In this document: piece by piece, positions 32,377 to 40,904 of the stretch | How positions within the stretch are numbered: the first letter of the stretch is position 1 | Layout: each line of letters begins with the position of its first letter | NCBI RefSeq assembly: GCF_019947135.1 | Contig: NZ_JAGSHT010000028.1 | Coordinates: 22,991 to 86,990 of the forward strand | DNA from: Occultella gossypii | GTDB lineage: Bacteria > Actinomycetota > Actinomycetes > Actinomycetales > Beutenbergiaceae | DNA length: 64,000 nucleotides | Direction of reading: 5' to 3' | Position numbers and translations under genes: made by a program | The notes under the pieces: generated by a model | Seen by the model: only the letters and a program-made list of their open reading frames with translations | Told to the model about the DNA's origin: nothing | The model's database searches: none

Positions 32377-33945
32377 TCAGCCCTGATCGGCCAGATACGC
32401 GTCAGCCTGCGTGCGCAGTTCGTCCAGGACCTTCTCGTAGCCGGCCGTCTCCATGGCTCGCTTCAGCTCGTCGAGGCCTGGGTCCACGTCCTTGGCACCC
32501 GCCCACAGGGGCAAGCCGAACTCGGCGATCGCTGCGGTGATCTGGCTGTGCTCGGTCTCCACGGGGCCGAGATCGGGGATGAACGAGGAGAACGGGTCGC
32601 GCTCGAAGTTGTTGTAGTCCTGGGACCACGTGAACAGTTCGTCCTCTGAGTCGGACATGTCCGCGGCCTTGCGCTCGCGATCCACCCGCCAGCTGAGCGC
32701 GTAGCCGGGGAAGTTGGCGTAGGTGCCGAGCTGGCGGTATCGGTCGCCGTCCACCAGTTCCCAGTCGGTCCCCTCGATCCCGTACTGCAGCAGGTCGTGG
32801 TTCTCCTGCTTCGAGACCCAGTCGAGGAGCTGTAGAGCCCGGGTGTTGTCGCTGCCCGAGGCGTTCAGGACCACCATGTTGTCCGCCTGGAACGTCTGAT
32901 TCGGGCGCGCGGCCAGCCCATCAGCGAACGGCATCACGTTCATCAGGGATGCGCCCGGCACGGCTGCGCTCAGTTCGGGCAGCTGGGAGGACGTGGACGT
33001 GCCGTCCGTGATCGCCCACACCGACGCCGCGCCGCCACTGGTGAACTGTCCCTTCGCCGTCGCCGTGTCGATGTTGAGCATGTCGGCGTTGATGATGCCG
33101 TCCTCGTAGTACTGACGCACCCGGCGCAGCGCGTCGACGTACGGCTGGTGCTCCCAGAACGGCACCAGGTCGCTCGATCCGGTGCTCGCGGCGTCCGCGG
33201 CTGGCACGAAGAACAGCGAGTCGGAGGAGAAGAACACCGGGATGACGCTCGGGTCCTCCCAGCCCTCGGGGAAGAACACCCCGGTCGGGCCGCCGAGCAC
33301 GAGCCAGGGACTGGCGCCACCGCGGATGAAGCCCGGGATGCCCTCGCGCTGGTGCACGTCGTACCAGAACTGTTCGAGCTGGTCGAAGGAATCGATCGAT
33401 CCGCCGGCGTAGCTGTCCACCAGGTCGGCGCGGAGCGTGTAGTGGTGCAGGCGGGCGGCGCTGTTGACGGCGGGGATCCCGTACACGGCGCCGTCCGGCC
33501 AGCGGTTGGCGTCGAAGGCGTCCTGGGCCACCGTCACCTGCAGTTCGGGGTAGTCGCCGCTCGCGAATGCACCGTCGAGCCCGACGATCGCGCCCGACTC
33601 CACGAGCTGGGCGATGTTCAGCCAGCGAGCGCTGAGAGCTGTGTCGAAGTCCTCCCCGGCCGTGAACTTCAGCAGCGACTGGGCCGCGTAGTTGGACCAG
33701 GCGATGAACTCCGGTGCGATGGTGAAACCGAGATCGGCCTCGAGCTTCTCGTTCACTGCACCGAGGACCCGGTCCCATTCCGGAGGGACGTCGCCGGGAA
33801 GCAGCAGGCTGAGACTGCCGCCGGAGGTCGATCCACCCCCGCCGCTTCCGTCGCCGCAGGCCGCGAGTGCGCCGACGGCGCCGAGCCCCGCGGTGCCGAG
33901 GAGGAAGGAGCGCCGGGACAGCCCAGCATCATTGATCGCTGCCAT
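32377..33945 (-). CDS. Extracellular solute-binding lipoprotein of second sugar ABC transporter
   Basis: The 522-residue protein has a combined signal: a twin-arginine motif (SRRSFLLG, residues 10-17) and a lipobox ALAAC with Cys-30, followed by a Gly/Ser linker. The mature part has features of large CUT1 sugar-binding proteins (PEFIAWSNYAAQSLLKF, DGAVYGIPAVNSAARLHHYTLRADLVDSY, GTYANFPGYALSWRVDRE). It is encoded after its two permeases (44-base gap). The ATG has an AAAGG box. Like the first binding protein it lacks a neighbouring ATPase gene, so both transporters may share one encoded elsewhere. The ligand is unknown; the neighbouring hydrolase and dehydrogenase suggest an acidic or acylated sugar. 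Confidence 0.9.
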   Translation of the reverse strand: MAAINDAGLSRRSFLLGTAGLGAVGALAACGDGSGGGGSTSGGSLSLLLPGDVPPEWDRVLGAVNEKLEADLGFTIAPEFIAWSNYAAQSLLKFTAGEDFDTALSARWLNIAQLVESGAIVGLDGAFASGDYPELQVTVAQDAFDANRWPDGAVYGIPAVNSAARLHHYTLRADLVDSYAGGSIDSFDQLEQFWYDVHQREGIPGFIRGGASPWLVLGGPTGVFFPEGWEDPSVIPVFFSSDSLFFVPAADAASTGSSDLVPFWEHQPYVDALRRVRQYYEDGIINADMLNIDTATAKGQFTSGGAASVWAITDGTSTSSQLPELSAAVPGASLMNVMPFADGLAARPNQTFQADNMVVLNASGSDNTRALQLLDWVSKQENHDLLQYGIEGTDWELVDGDRYRQLGTYANFPGYALSWRVDRERKAADMSDSEDELFTWSQDYNNFERDPFSSFIPDLGPVETEHSQITAAIAEFGLPLWAGAKDVDPGLDELKRAMETAGYEKVLDELRTQADAYLADQG

Positions 33946-33989
33946 GGTCTTGCCTTTCTATGGGGGAGGGAAATCTCGGAGGTACGGGT

Positions 33990-34937
33990 TCAGCCCTTGG
34001 TGGCGCCGAGGGTGAGGCCCTTGACGAAGTACCGCTGCGCGAACGGGTAGGCGAGGAGGATCGGCCCGATGGTCGCGACGGTCATCGCGAGCCGGATCTG
34101 GTAGAGCGGCGCGGCCCCCGCGCCGGCGAGATCCTGGGCCATGGAGAGGTTCGAGATCATGTTGTGCAGCACGAGCTGCAGCGGATAGATGTTCGAGTCG
34201 CTGATGAACAGCAGCGCGTGGAACCAGTCGTTCCAGAACGTGACCGCGTAGAACAGCGCGATCACGGCGAGCACCGGCTTCGAGAGCGGGAGCACGATCT
34301 GGAAGAAGATCCTCAGTTCCCCGGCGCCGTCGACCCGTGCGGAGTCGAGGATCTCGCCGGGGATGCCCCGGAAGAAGCTGACCTGCACGAAGACCAGGAA
34401 TGGCGCCACGACGAGCGGCAGGATCACGGCGAACAGCGAGTTGCGCAGGCCGAGTACCTGGGTGACCAGGATGTACAGCGGCACCAGGCCACCGCTGAAG
34501 AGCATCGGGATGTAGGAGAAGACCGCCAGACCGCGGCTCAGCCGGGGCAGCCCGCGCGAGATCACCCAGGCGAGCCCGGAGGTGGCGGCGACCGCCATCG
34601 CGGTGCCGATGACGGTGATGAACAGCGTGGCGCCATAGGCGAGCCACACCCGGCTGCCGGAGAAGATCGCCTCATAGGCCGCCGTCGAGAACGGCGACGG
34701 CCAGAACGAGTAGCCGCGTTGGGAGAGGGCGGACTCCGCCGTCAGGGAGCCGGCGAGGACCATCCAGAACGGGATGACCGCGGCGAGCCCGAACACGCTC
34801 GCGCCGACGTAACTGACGGCGGTGAACGCCTCCATGGGGCGCCGGGCCCGACGGCGGGGCGCACCTTGGGCGGACCCGTCCGGCAGGGCGCGGGTTGCGG
34901 CCGGGCCGGTCGGGGCGGTGTGCGTCGTGGTGGTCAC
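33990..34937 (-). CDS. Carbohydrate ABC transporter permease, LplC/YtcP type (second locus)
   Basis: The 315-residue subunit has a 35-residue basic, Ala/Pro-rich cytoplasmic start, six membrane helices, the coupling loop EILDSARVDGAGELRIFFQIVLPLSKPVL, and the family tail FAQRYFVKGLTLGATKG. It closely resembles the LplC-type protein at 21153-22058, so the two loci carry related transporters. I chose the GTG at 34937 because it overlaps the stop of the partner permease (GTGA). The longer open frame upstream is in another gene. Confidence 0.92.
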   Translation of the reverse strand: MTTTTHTAPTGPAATRALPDGSAQGAPRRRARRPMEAFTAVSYVGASVFGLAAVIPFWMVLAGSLTAESALSQRGYSFWPSPFSTAAYEAIFSGSRVWLAYGATLFITVIGTAMAVAATSGLAWVISRGLPRLSRGLAVFSYIPMLFSGGLVPLYILVTQVLGLRNSLFAVILPLVVAPFLVFVQVSFFRGIPGEILDSARVDGAGELRIFFQIVLPLSKPVLAVIALFYAVTFWNDWFHALLFISDSNIYPLQLVLHNMISNLSMAQDLAGAGAAPLYQIRLAMTVATIGPILLAYPFAQRYFVKGLTLGATKG

Positions 34938-35968
34938 AGGATCGAACTCTCCTTCGAGTACCGGCGCTGCACGCCCAGCGCGATCATGACGAGCACGAAG
35001 CCGACGACCGACTGGAACAACCCGATCGCGGCGGTCGTGCCGAAGTCGCCGTACGTGCGCAGGGCGCGGAACACGTAGGTGTCGATCACGTCGGTGGTGG
35101 CGAAGAGGATCCCGTTGTCCCCGACGATGGCGTAGATCAGACCGAAGTCGCCGTAGAAGATGCGGCCCACGCCGAGCAGCAGCAGCACCGCTCCCGTCGG
35201 CTTCAGCAGTGGCAGGGTGATGCGCCAGGCCATCTGTGCCCGGGACGCACCATCGATGACGCCTGCCTCGTAGACCTCCTCCGGGATGGAGGTGATGGCG
35301 GCCAGGAAGATCACCGAGAAGTACCCGCCGAGCTGCCAGACCTTGACGATCGTCAAGATCCACGGCCACGGTCCGGGCTCGGTGTACCAGGACACCGACG
35401 GCAGGGAGAACACGTTGAGGGCGTCGTTCACGATCCCGCCGCGGCCACCCACACCCGCCAGGAACGCCTGCAGGAAGATGCTGATCACGATCGGTGAGAC
35501 GAAGTAGGGGATGAAGACCGCCGACTGCAGCCCGCGCCGCAGGAGGGTGCCCCGGATCTCGTTCAGCATCAGGGCGAGGAGCACGCCGGCTCCGAGGGTG
35601 GCCGCCAGGAACAGTGCGTTCAGGACCAGTGTGTTGCGCAGGATGCGGGCCATCTGCCCGGACGTGAAGAAGAACTCGAAGTTGGACAGGCCGGCCCACG
35701 GGGAACCGAACACGCCGTCCTTGATGTTGAAGTCCTGGAACGCCACCACCAGGCCGGCCATCGGACCGTAGGCGAAGACCAGGAAGAAGACGATCGCCGG
35801 GGCGGCCAGGATCACCAGTCCGTAGTCCTTGCGGCGCCACTGCACGCCACGGCGACGGCGTGCCGGCACCCCACGTCGGTTGGCGGCGGCCGGGGTGGCC
35901 GGCTCCGTCTGGCCGGTCGCGGTCGGTCGTCCAGTCGTCGCCGTGGGCCTTCCCGTCGTCGCGGTCAT
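34934..35968 (-). CDS. Carbohydrate ABC transporter permease, LplB type (second locus)
   Basis: The 344-residue partner permease has a 50-residue start that contains a short repeat (TATTGRPTATTGRPTATG) and a basic patch (ARRRRGVQWRRKD), then six helices beginning YGLVILAAPAIVFFLVFAYGPMAGLVVAFQDFN. The docking loop is EVYEAGVIDGASRAQMAWRITLPLLKPTG. The ATG at 35966-35968 has a strong GGAGGGG box 5 bases upstream. An ATG at 35993-35995 that overlaps the dehydrogenase stop (ATGA) would add nine residues and is the alternative. It forms the membrane channel with the LplC-type protein. Confidence 0.9.
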   Translation of the reverse strand: MTATTGRPTATTGRPTATGQTEPATPAAANRRGVPARRRRGVQWRRKDYGLVILAAPAIVFFLVFAYGPMAGLVVAFQDFNIKDGVFGSPWAGLSNFEFFFTSGQMARILRNTLVLNALFLAATLGAGVLLALMLNEIRGTLLRRGLQSAVFIPYFVSPIVISIFLQAFLAGVGGRGGIVNDALNVFSLPSVSWYTEPGPWPWILTIVKVWQLGGYFSVIFLAAITSIPEEVYEAGVIDGASRAQMAWRITLPLLKPTGAVLLLLGVGRIFYGDFGLIYAIVGDNGILFATTDVIDTYVFRALRTYGDFGTTAAIGLFQSVVGFVLVMIALGVQRRYSKESSIL

Positions 35969-35991
35969 CGGATCCCCTCCGGTGGCGCCGG

Positions 35992-37122
35992 TCATCGCTG
36001 GTCTCCGTGCTCGAGGACGAGCGGGAGCCGCCCGGCGACGAGGCGGGTCACCTCGTCGACGACGTGCTGTCCGAGCCGACGGAGCTCGCTGCCGGTCGAG
36101 CCCGCGATGTGTGGGGTGAGGGTGAGGTTCGGGACGTCCCACAGCGGGTGTTCGGGGGGCAGCGGGTCGGGAGTGGTGACGTCCAGAACGGCCCGTAGCC
36201 GTCCGCCCCGCAACTCGGCGAGCAGTGCGTCCTGATCGAGCACCTCGCCGCGTGCGGTGTTGATGAGCGTTGCCCCGTCGCGCAGCAGCGCGAGTTCGTC
36301 CGAGCCGATCATGCCGATCGTCTCCGGCGTGACCGGCTGGTGCAGCGTGACGACGTCACTCCTGCGCATCAGCTCGTCCAGCGGGACACCCTCGACCCCG
36401 AGCTGACCGGCGTCGACGTACGGATCGTGCAGTAGCACCTCCAGGTCGAACTCGCGGAGGAGCCGCAGCACCCGCCGGCCGACCCGGGACGCACCGACCA
36501 CACCGACGGTGCGGCGGAAGTTGCCCGTATGCGCGAACTCGATCTCGCGATCGAGGTGGGTGCGGCGCTCGCGGTAGAGCCGCTCGGCGCCCGTCGCGTC
36601 CTTGCCTGCCAGCAGGATCATCGCGACCGCATACTCGGCCACGGGCAGCGCGTTCGGCTCACCCGCATTACTCAGGAGCAGTGCCCGGGCACCTTCCGGT
36701 TCGGTGAGCAACTGTGCCGCCGAACCGCCGGCGTGCACGATCGCACGCAGCCGGGGCGCGGCTCCCAGGACCTGCGGCGTGATCGGTGGGCAACCCCAGC
36801 CGGTGATCAGGATCTGTGCTTCGGCGAGCGCGGACTCGGCTGCCGGCGAGTCGAAGCGGTCCAGGACGGCACCACCGGGGATTTCGACCAGCAGCGCCAG
36901 GTCGGCTGCCAGACCGCCTGCGAAGATCAGCTCGGCCAGGTGCGGCGGGCTCATCACCACCAGGGCACGCGGTCGGTCGGGCGTGCCCGAGGCATCCCCG
37001 CGCTCGACGCCCTGCGTCTCGTCGTGGAAGCGTCGCGGGCTTCCGGCTGAACGATCGTCCGTGCCGGCGACAGCGAAGATCGCGGTCGTCTGCGGACGAT
37101 CGGGTGCCTGGACGGCCTCCAC
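35992..37122 (-). CDS. D-isomer-specific 2-hydroxyacid dehydrogenase-family protein
   Basis: The 376-residue protein has a Rossmann NAD(P) site (TVGVVGASRVGRRVLRLLREFDLEVLLHDPY), the catalytic arginine region INTARGEVLDQDALLAEL, the acid in the middle (LDVTTPDPLPPEHPLWD) and the histidine PHIAGSTGSE. The first 50 residues are an extension without a clear counterpart. It may reduce or oxidise a sugar-acid product of the imported compound. It is the first gene of the second sugar locus. The GTG start at 37120-37122 has a GGAAGGAAC box, and the region upstream holds two LacI-type operators. Confidence 0.9.
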   Translation of the reverse strand: MEAVQAPDRPQTTAIFAVAGTDDRSAGSPRRFHDETQGVERGDASGTPDRPRALVVMSPPHLAELIFAGGLAADLALLVEIPGGAVLDRFDSPAAESALAEAQILITGWGCPPITPQVLGAAPRLRAIVHAGGSAAQLLTEPEGARALLLSNAGEPNALPVAEYAVAMILLAGKDATGAERLYRERRTHLDREIEFAHTGNFRRTVGVVGASRVGRRVLRLLREFDLEVLLHDPYVDAGQLGVEGVPLDELMRRSDVVTLHQPVTPETIGMIGSDELALLRDGATLINTARGEVLDQDALLAELRGGRLRAVLDVTTPDPLPPEHPLWDVPNLTLTPHIAGSTGSELRRLGQHVVDEVTRLVAGRLPLVLEHGDQR

Positions 37123-37192
37123 GTTGTTCCTTCCCGGCCCTTGCGGGCACCAGCCTCATTACCGCGGGATGAACGGTCGCCACGCTTCGTAG

Positions 37193-37226
37193 GTAACCGT
37201 TTACATCATCAGGTAAACGGTATCAT
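37193..37226 (+). promoter_or_regulatory. Divergent promoter region with two LacI-type operators
   Basis: GTAACCGTTTAC (37193-37204) and GTAAACGGTATC (37213-37224) are near-palindromes around CG, similar to LacI-family sites, with centres 20 bases apart. For the rightward LacI gene, TTTACA (37200-37205) and TATCAT (37221-37226) are candidate -35 and -10 boxes with a 15-base spacer, so the regulator probably controls itself and the leftward dehydrogenase operon. Confidence 0.65.
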
Positions 37227-37278
37227 CGAGCTTGTTCCGGCCTACTGTCAAGACCGGACACACCACGAGGGAGGCCGC

Positions 37279-38349
37279 ATGGCGGGGAAAGAGGCGCGCA
37301 GGCAGCACGGCGCGAGGCTGCCCACGATCCGGGATGTCGCAGCCGAAGCCGGCGTCTCGATCGCGACCGTCTCGCGCGTCTACTCGGGGGACCGGCCGGT
37401 CATGCCTGACACCCGCGAGCGGGTGGAGGCGGCCGCCCGCAAACTTGACTTCACCATGAACGCACACGCACGTGCCCTGAAGGGTGCGGCGGACGGCCCG
37501 ATAGCGGTGCTCATCGGCGACATCATGGGGGCCTCCTTCGCTGCGCTCGCCCGCGGCGCAGAGCGCGAGGCCGCTGAGCGCGGTCGCCTCTGCGTGGTCG
37601 GAACGACCGATGCCGACCCCGCACGCGAGGAGGCGCAGGTACGGCTCATGCGCGAGCACCGCGCCGTCGCCGTCATCCTCGTCGGCGGGGCGTGGGACCT
37701 TGCCTCCTACCGCGAGCAGATGGACTCCTACGAGCGCCTCCTCGCGTCGGTCGGTTCCCGGCTCGTGCTGTGCGGCCGGCCAGCGCTGGACGGACATGCG
37801 CCCGACGCCCTCGTCCTCAACTACCAGAACGAGCAGGGGGCGTTCGACGCCACCACGGCCTTGCTCGATCGTGGCCACCGTCGGATCCTCGCGCTGCCCG
37901 GTGCCGTCGGATACAGCACCGCCGCTACCCGGTTGGCCGGCTATCGGCGCGCGTACGCGGAGTGGGGCGCCGAGATCGACGAGTCACTGATCGCGGCCAG
38001 CGAGTTCTCCCGGGACGCCGGCCGGGCCGCCACGGAGCGAGCGCTGGACACCGGCAGGGAGTTCACCGCCGTGTTCGCAGGCTCTGACGCGACGGCCTCG
38101 GGGGTGCTCGCTGCGCTGCACGCCCGCGGCATCGCGGTGCCCGAGGAGGTTTCGGTCATCGGGTTCGATGACGTGCCGGCCGCACTGGACATGCAGCCAC
38201 CCCTGAGCTCCGTCGCCGTCCCGTACGAGGAGATGGGTCGACTAGCGGTCTCTCTGGCCCTGGAGCATCGGGGCGGACCACCGCCAGAGCCCACCGTGCT
38301 GCCGACAGCACTTGTGCTTCGGGGCTCATTGGCGACGGCGCCACGCTGA
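37279..38349 (+). CDS. LacI-family transcriptional regulator of second sugar locus
   Basis: The 356-residue regulator has the HTH LPTIRDVAAEAGVSIATVSRVYSGDRPVMPDTRERVEAAARKLDF, a hinge helix region (NAHARALKG) and the sugar-binding core (GPIAVLIGDIMGASFAALARGAEREAAERGRLCVV, later FDDVPAALDMQPPLSSVAVPYEEMG). The ATG at 37279 follows GAGGGAGG; the longer frame upstream covers the operators and is not coding. It is divergent from the dehydrogenase-transporter operon, the usual setting for its own target. The inducer is unknown. Confidence 0.94.
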   Translation: MAGKEARRQHGARLPTIRDVAAEAGVSIATVSRVYSGDRPVMPDTRERVEAAARKLDFTMNAHARALKGAADGPIAVLIGDIMGASFAALARGAEREAAERGRLCVVGTTDADPAREEAQVRLMREHRAVAVILVGGAWDLASYREQMDSYERLLASVGSRLVLCGRPALDGHAPDALVLNYQNEQGAFDATTALLDRGHRRILALPGAVGYSTAATRLAGYRRAYAEWGAEIDESLIAASEFSRDAGRAATERALDTGREFTAVFAGSDATASGVLAALHARGIAVPEEVSVIGFDDVPAALDMQPPLSSVAVPYEEMGRLAVSLALEHRGGPPPEPTVLPTALVLRGSLATAPR

Positions 38350-38513
38350 GGTGAGCGACGCCGTCGAGCATCGGTCACGCGATGCAGGGCGAACCGATCA
38401 TCGAGGAGCCACGCGAGGGCTTCGCTCGTGTGGGCGGCCAGCCGGCCGCACACGACCTCGGCGTCCCCGTCGAACCCTGAAACGCCGACCCGACCACGTT
38501 CGGAGAGTTCGAG

Positions 38514-39818
38514 TCAGGTCCGCGAGTACAGCGTGAGTTGCTCGTCGGCGAGGACGGCGAAGGCGTTGTCCGCATCGGCCACCAGGGCATCGTCGGCGAG
38601 AGGCACCTCCCAGAGGACCTCGCCGTCGGCAATGCGCAGGCCGAGCAGCCGGACGTCCGTCAGTCCGCCGCTCTCGGACGCCTGGTCGAATTCGTACGAG
38701 AAGAGCAGAAGGCCGGAGGCATCCCCTCGGCATGGACACGTGACGAAGCCCGGGAACGACCAGAGCCACTCCCCGGTGCGGACGTCGCGCGCGCGGGTCT
38801 CCGAGTCGGACATGAGGATGGCATCTCCGAGACGGACCAACGCCCACCCCAGAGGCGCGTCCCAAAGCACCTCCCCGTCCGCAGTCCTTGCCTCCATGGT
38901 GGTGAAGTCCTCGGACTGCACGATCGTCACCGACGGCGGTGAGCCATCATCGATCATGGCCGGAACGCCGAGCCCGGGCAGGCCGACCACCTCCGCGGTG
39001 CCGGGCAGGATCGCCTGTGCCTGGTCGTCTCGCCAGTTGACCAGCGGCTTGTCGTCGAGCCAGAGCCACGACCACGAGCCGGGGATCTGCTCCCCGCTCC
39101 TGGCGCGATACAAGTCACCGGTGCCGACGAGCACCAGGTCGTCCCAGGACCGGACACTCGGCGGGGTATCGCCGAACACGTCACGGCGGGCAGCAACCGA
39201 CGTGGTCCAGCGCACCTGATCCGGATCGATTCCGACGTGCACGGTGAGCACATAGTCGCCGGCCGCGTCCTCGGCGAGCACCACGAGGTCACCACCGTTC
39301 AGCGTGGCGGCGACCGTCCCCGGTAGGGCCACCTCCCGAACCGCCCCGCCGCTGTCGACCACCGACACCGTCGCTTCTGCCCCCGTCCCGGCCACGCACA
39401 CCACCATCGAGTCCGCGAGCGCGCACCGCGCCACGTCGACGACGGACCAACGATGACTGCCATCCGCGCGGTCATAGGCATCGAGGCGATCCGCACCCCC
39501 GATCAGTACCTGGTCATCCTCGACCGTCATCCACGTGAGGTCATCGGCCGGGCCTGCCAGCGGCACCGTCCATTGCCGTACCGGCGCGCTCGACCAACCG
39601 GGGCTCACACCCCAGCTCGGACCGGGCGGCGGTGGCGCGACCAGGATCCCGGTCACCACAAGGAGGACCGCGACACCGGACCAGAGCGCCGCCGGGCGTG
39701 GCAGGTCGGGGCCGTCCCGGCGCCGACGGGGCGGCGGTACTGCTTCCGGGTCGCCAGCCTGGTCGGAGTCGGGCTCATCGAAGTCGAGAACGAACTCCTC
39801 GGCCCCACCCCGTCCCAT
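38514..39818 (-). CDS. Membrane-anchored beta-propeller protein, paralog 3
   Basis: This 434-residue protein is the third member of the family at 28886-31575. It has MGRGGAEEFVLDFDEP at the start, a basic patch (PRRRRD), one helix at residues 43-61 (AALWSGVAVLLVVTGILV) and the stalk APPPPGPSWGVSPGWSSAPV, which is identical to paralog 2. Cysteines 132 and 141 and the CPC pair at 361 and 363 are kept. Propeller-like strands include RLDAYDRADGSHRW, GDLYRARSGEQIPGSWSW and LRIADGEVLWEVPL. It lies about 6.9 kb from paralog 2, beyond the second sugar locus. The ATG has the same upstream motif GATGACAGGATGACCGG. The function is unknown. Confidence 0.75.
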   Translation of the reverse strand: MGRGGAEEFVLDFDEPDSDQAGDPEAVPPPRRRRDGPDLPRPAALWSGVAVLLVVTGILVAPPPPGPSWGVSPGWSSAPVRQWTVPLAGPADDLTWMTVEDDQVLIGGADRLDAYDRADGSHRWSVVDVARCALADSMVVCVAGTGAEATVSVVDSGGAVREVALPGTVAATLNGGDLVVLAEDAAGDYVLTVHVGIDPDQVRWTTSVAARRDVFGDTPPSVRSWDDLVLVGTGDLYRARSGEQIPGSWSWLWLDDKPLVNWRDDQAQAILPGTAEVVGLPGLGVPAMIDDGSPPSVTIVQSEDFTTMEARTADGEVLWDAPLGWALVRLGDAILMSDSETRARDVRTGEWLWSFPGFVTCPCRGDASGLLLFSYEFDQASESGGLTDVRLLGLRIADGEVLWEVPLADDALVADADNAFAVLADEQLTLYSRT

Positions 39819-39883
39819 CCGGTCATCCTGTCATCTGCCACCAGACCTTGACGCCGGGAGGCCCGGAGTGCTGAGATCCGCGC

Positions 39884-40603
39884 ATGAATCGTGCTGGCGT
39901 GAGCGTCGCAACCGTCTGTCTCCTCATGCTCACGTTGGCGGGCTGCGCGCAGCCCGAGCCCGATCTGGTCTCGACGCGGTCGAATGCCGCTGGGGCGGAG
40001 TCGACCACCACGCAGAGCCCAGCAACCGAGTCGTCCGAGCCGACCGCGGACGCAACGCAGGAGCCGAGCCCGGGCACCCCGGACCAGTGTGCGCAACCGG
40101 GTGCTGAGGCGATCGCAGCTCTGGCCGGGGTCCAGTTGGAGCCGCGGCCCCACGACGTGAACGGGATTCCGGCCTGCGTGTGGGGCGATCTCAACAGTAC
40201 GGGCGTACAGGTGATCCTGGTCGCAGCCGAACTCTGGGCCACCCAGATGCCGGCGGTCCTCGAGGATCTTCTCGAGCGTCCCGAGGTGGTCGAGATGGTC
40301 GCGGAGGAGACCTTGGTCAACATCGAGGAACTCATGGCCGACATCGAGGCCGGCGAGGAGATCGATCCCACCCGAGCCTGCGAGATCTTCTCGCTCATGC
40401 TGGTCGCCGACGGTCAGCCCGAAGACACGAACTACACGGTGCGGATCATTCCCAGCGCTGCCGACCCGCAGGGCCTCACGGCTCAGGGATGCGTCGAGGG
40501 TGTCTACGCGTCGGTGCTGCTGGTCAAGCCGGACCTGACCGCCAGCGCCGAGGAGATCGAGCAGGTCGGCGACGCCCTCCTGTCCCTGCTCGACGCCTAC
40601 TGA
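39884..40603 (+). CDS. Secreted lipoprotein, DUF3558-like
   Basis: The 239-residue protein has a lipoprotein signal (VSVATVCLLMLTLAGC, Cys-21 as the lipid-anchored residue) and a Ser/Thr/Pro-rich linker to about residue 66. A folded domain follows with DQCAQPGAEAIAALAGVQL, a second cysteine in IPACVWGD, a third in ACEIFSLMLV and a fourth in AQGCVEGVYASVLL, which looks like two disulfides. The layout resembles DUF3558 lipoproteins of actinobacteria, whose function is unknown. It is divergent from paralog 3 of the propeller family across 65 bases. A pair of divergent surface-exposed proteins is a suggestive but unproven link. Confidence 0.75.
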   Translation: MNRAGVSVATVCLLMLTLAGCAQPEPDLVSTRSNAAGAESTTTQSPATESSEPTADATQEPSPGTPDQCAQPGAEAIAALAGVQLEPRPHDVNGIPACVWGDLNSTGVQVILVAAELWATQMPAVLEDLLERPEVVEMVAEETLVNIEELMADIEAGEEIDPTRACEIFSLMLVADGQPEDTNYTVRIIPSAADPQGLTAQGCVEGVYASVLLVKPDLTASAEEIEQVGDALLSLLDAY

Positions 40604-40904
40604 GCCCGATCGGGTCCCGACCACAGTCGTGGTCACAGCCGTGCGTAGGACTCGCTCGATGACGACCATGATCGGGCCCGGATAGTTCGAACCACCCTCA
40701 GTGGTGCCCGGCGGGTCCCTGGGCGGCCTCGACGGCGAGACTCACGCTCGCGGCCGCGCCACGGGTGAGATTGCGGGTGAGATCCCCCCATAACGATTGC
40801 TCGCCCCCTGCTCGGACCGATTCGCTGGCGTGGACGTCGTGACGAGCCGCCTGGAGCGAGCCATCGGCGTCTTCGTCCATTGGAGTAACGGGGAGGACAC
40901 ATCC
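40604..40904 (+). other. Gene-free stretch between lipoprotein and surface protein genes
   Basis: This 301-base stretch has no convincing gene. Just after the lipoprotein stop are a palindrome CCCGATCGGG (40605-40614) and a small hairpin, GACCAC-AGTC-GTGGTC (40619-40634), which may end the lipoprotein transcript. Near the other end, GGGAGGAC is the ribosome binding site for the ATG at 40905. I do not see a clear -10 box; one presumably exists here. Confidence 0.5.
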
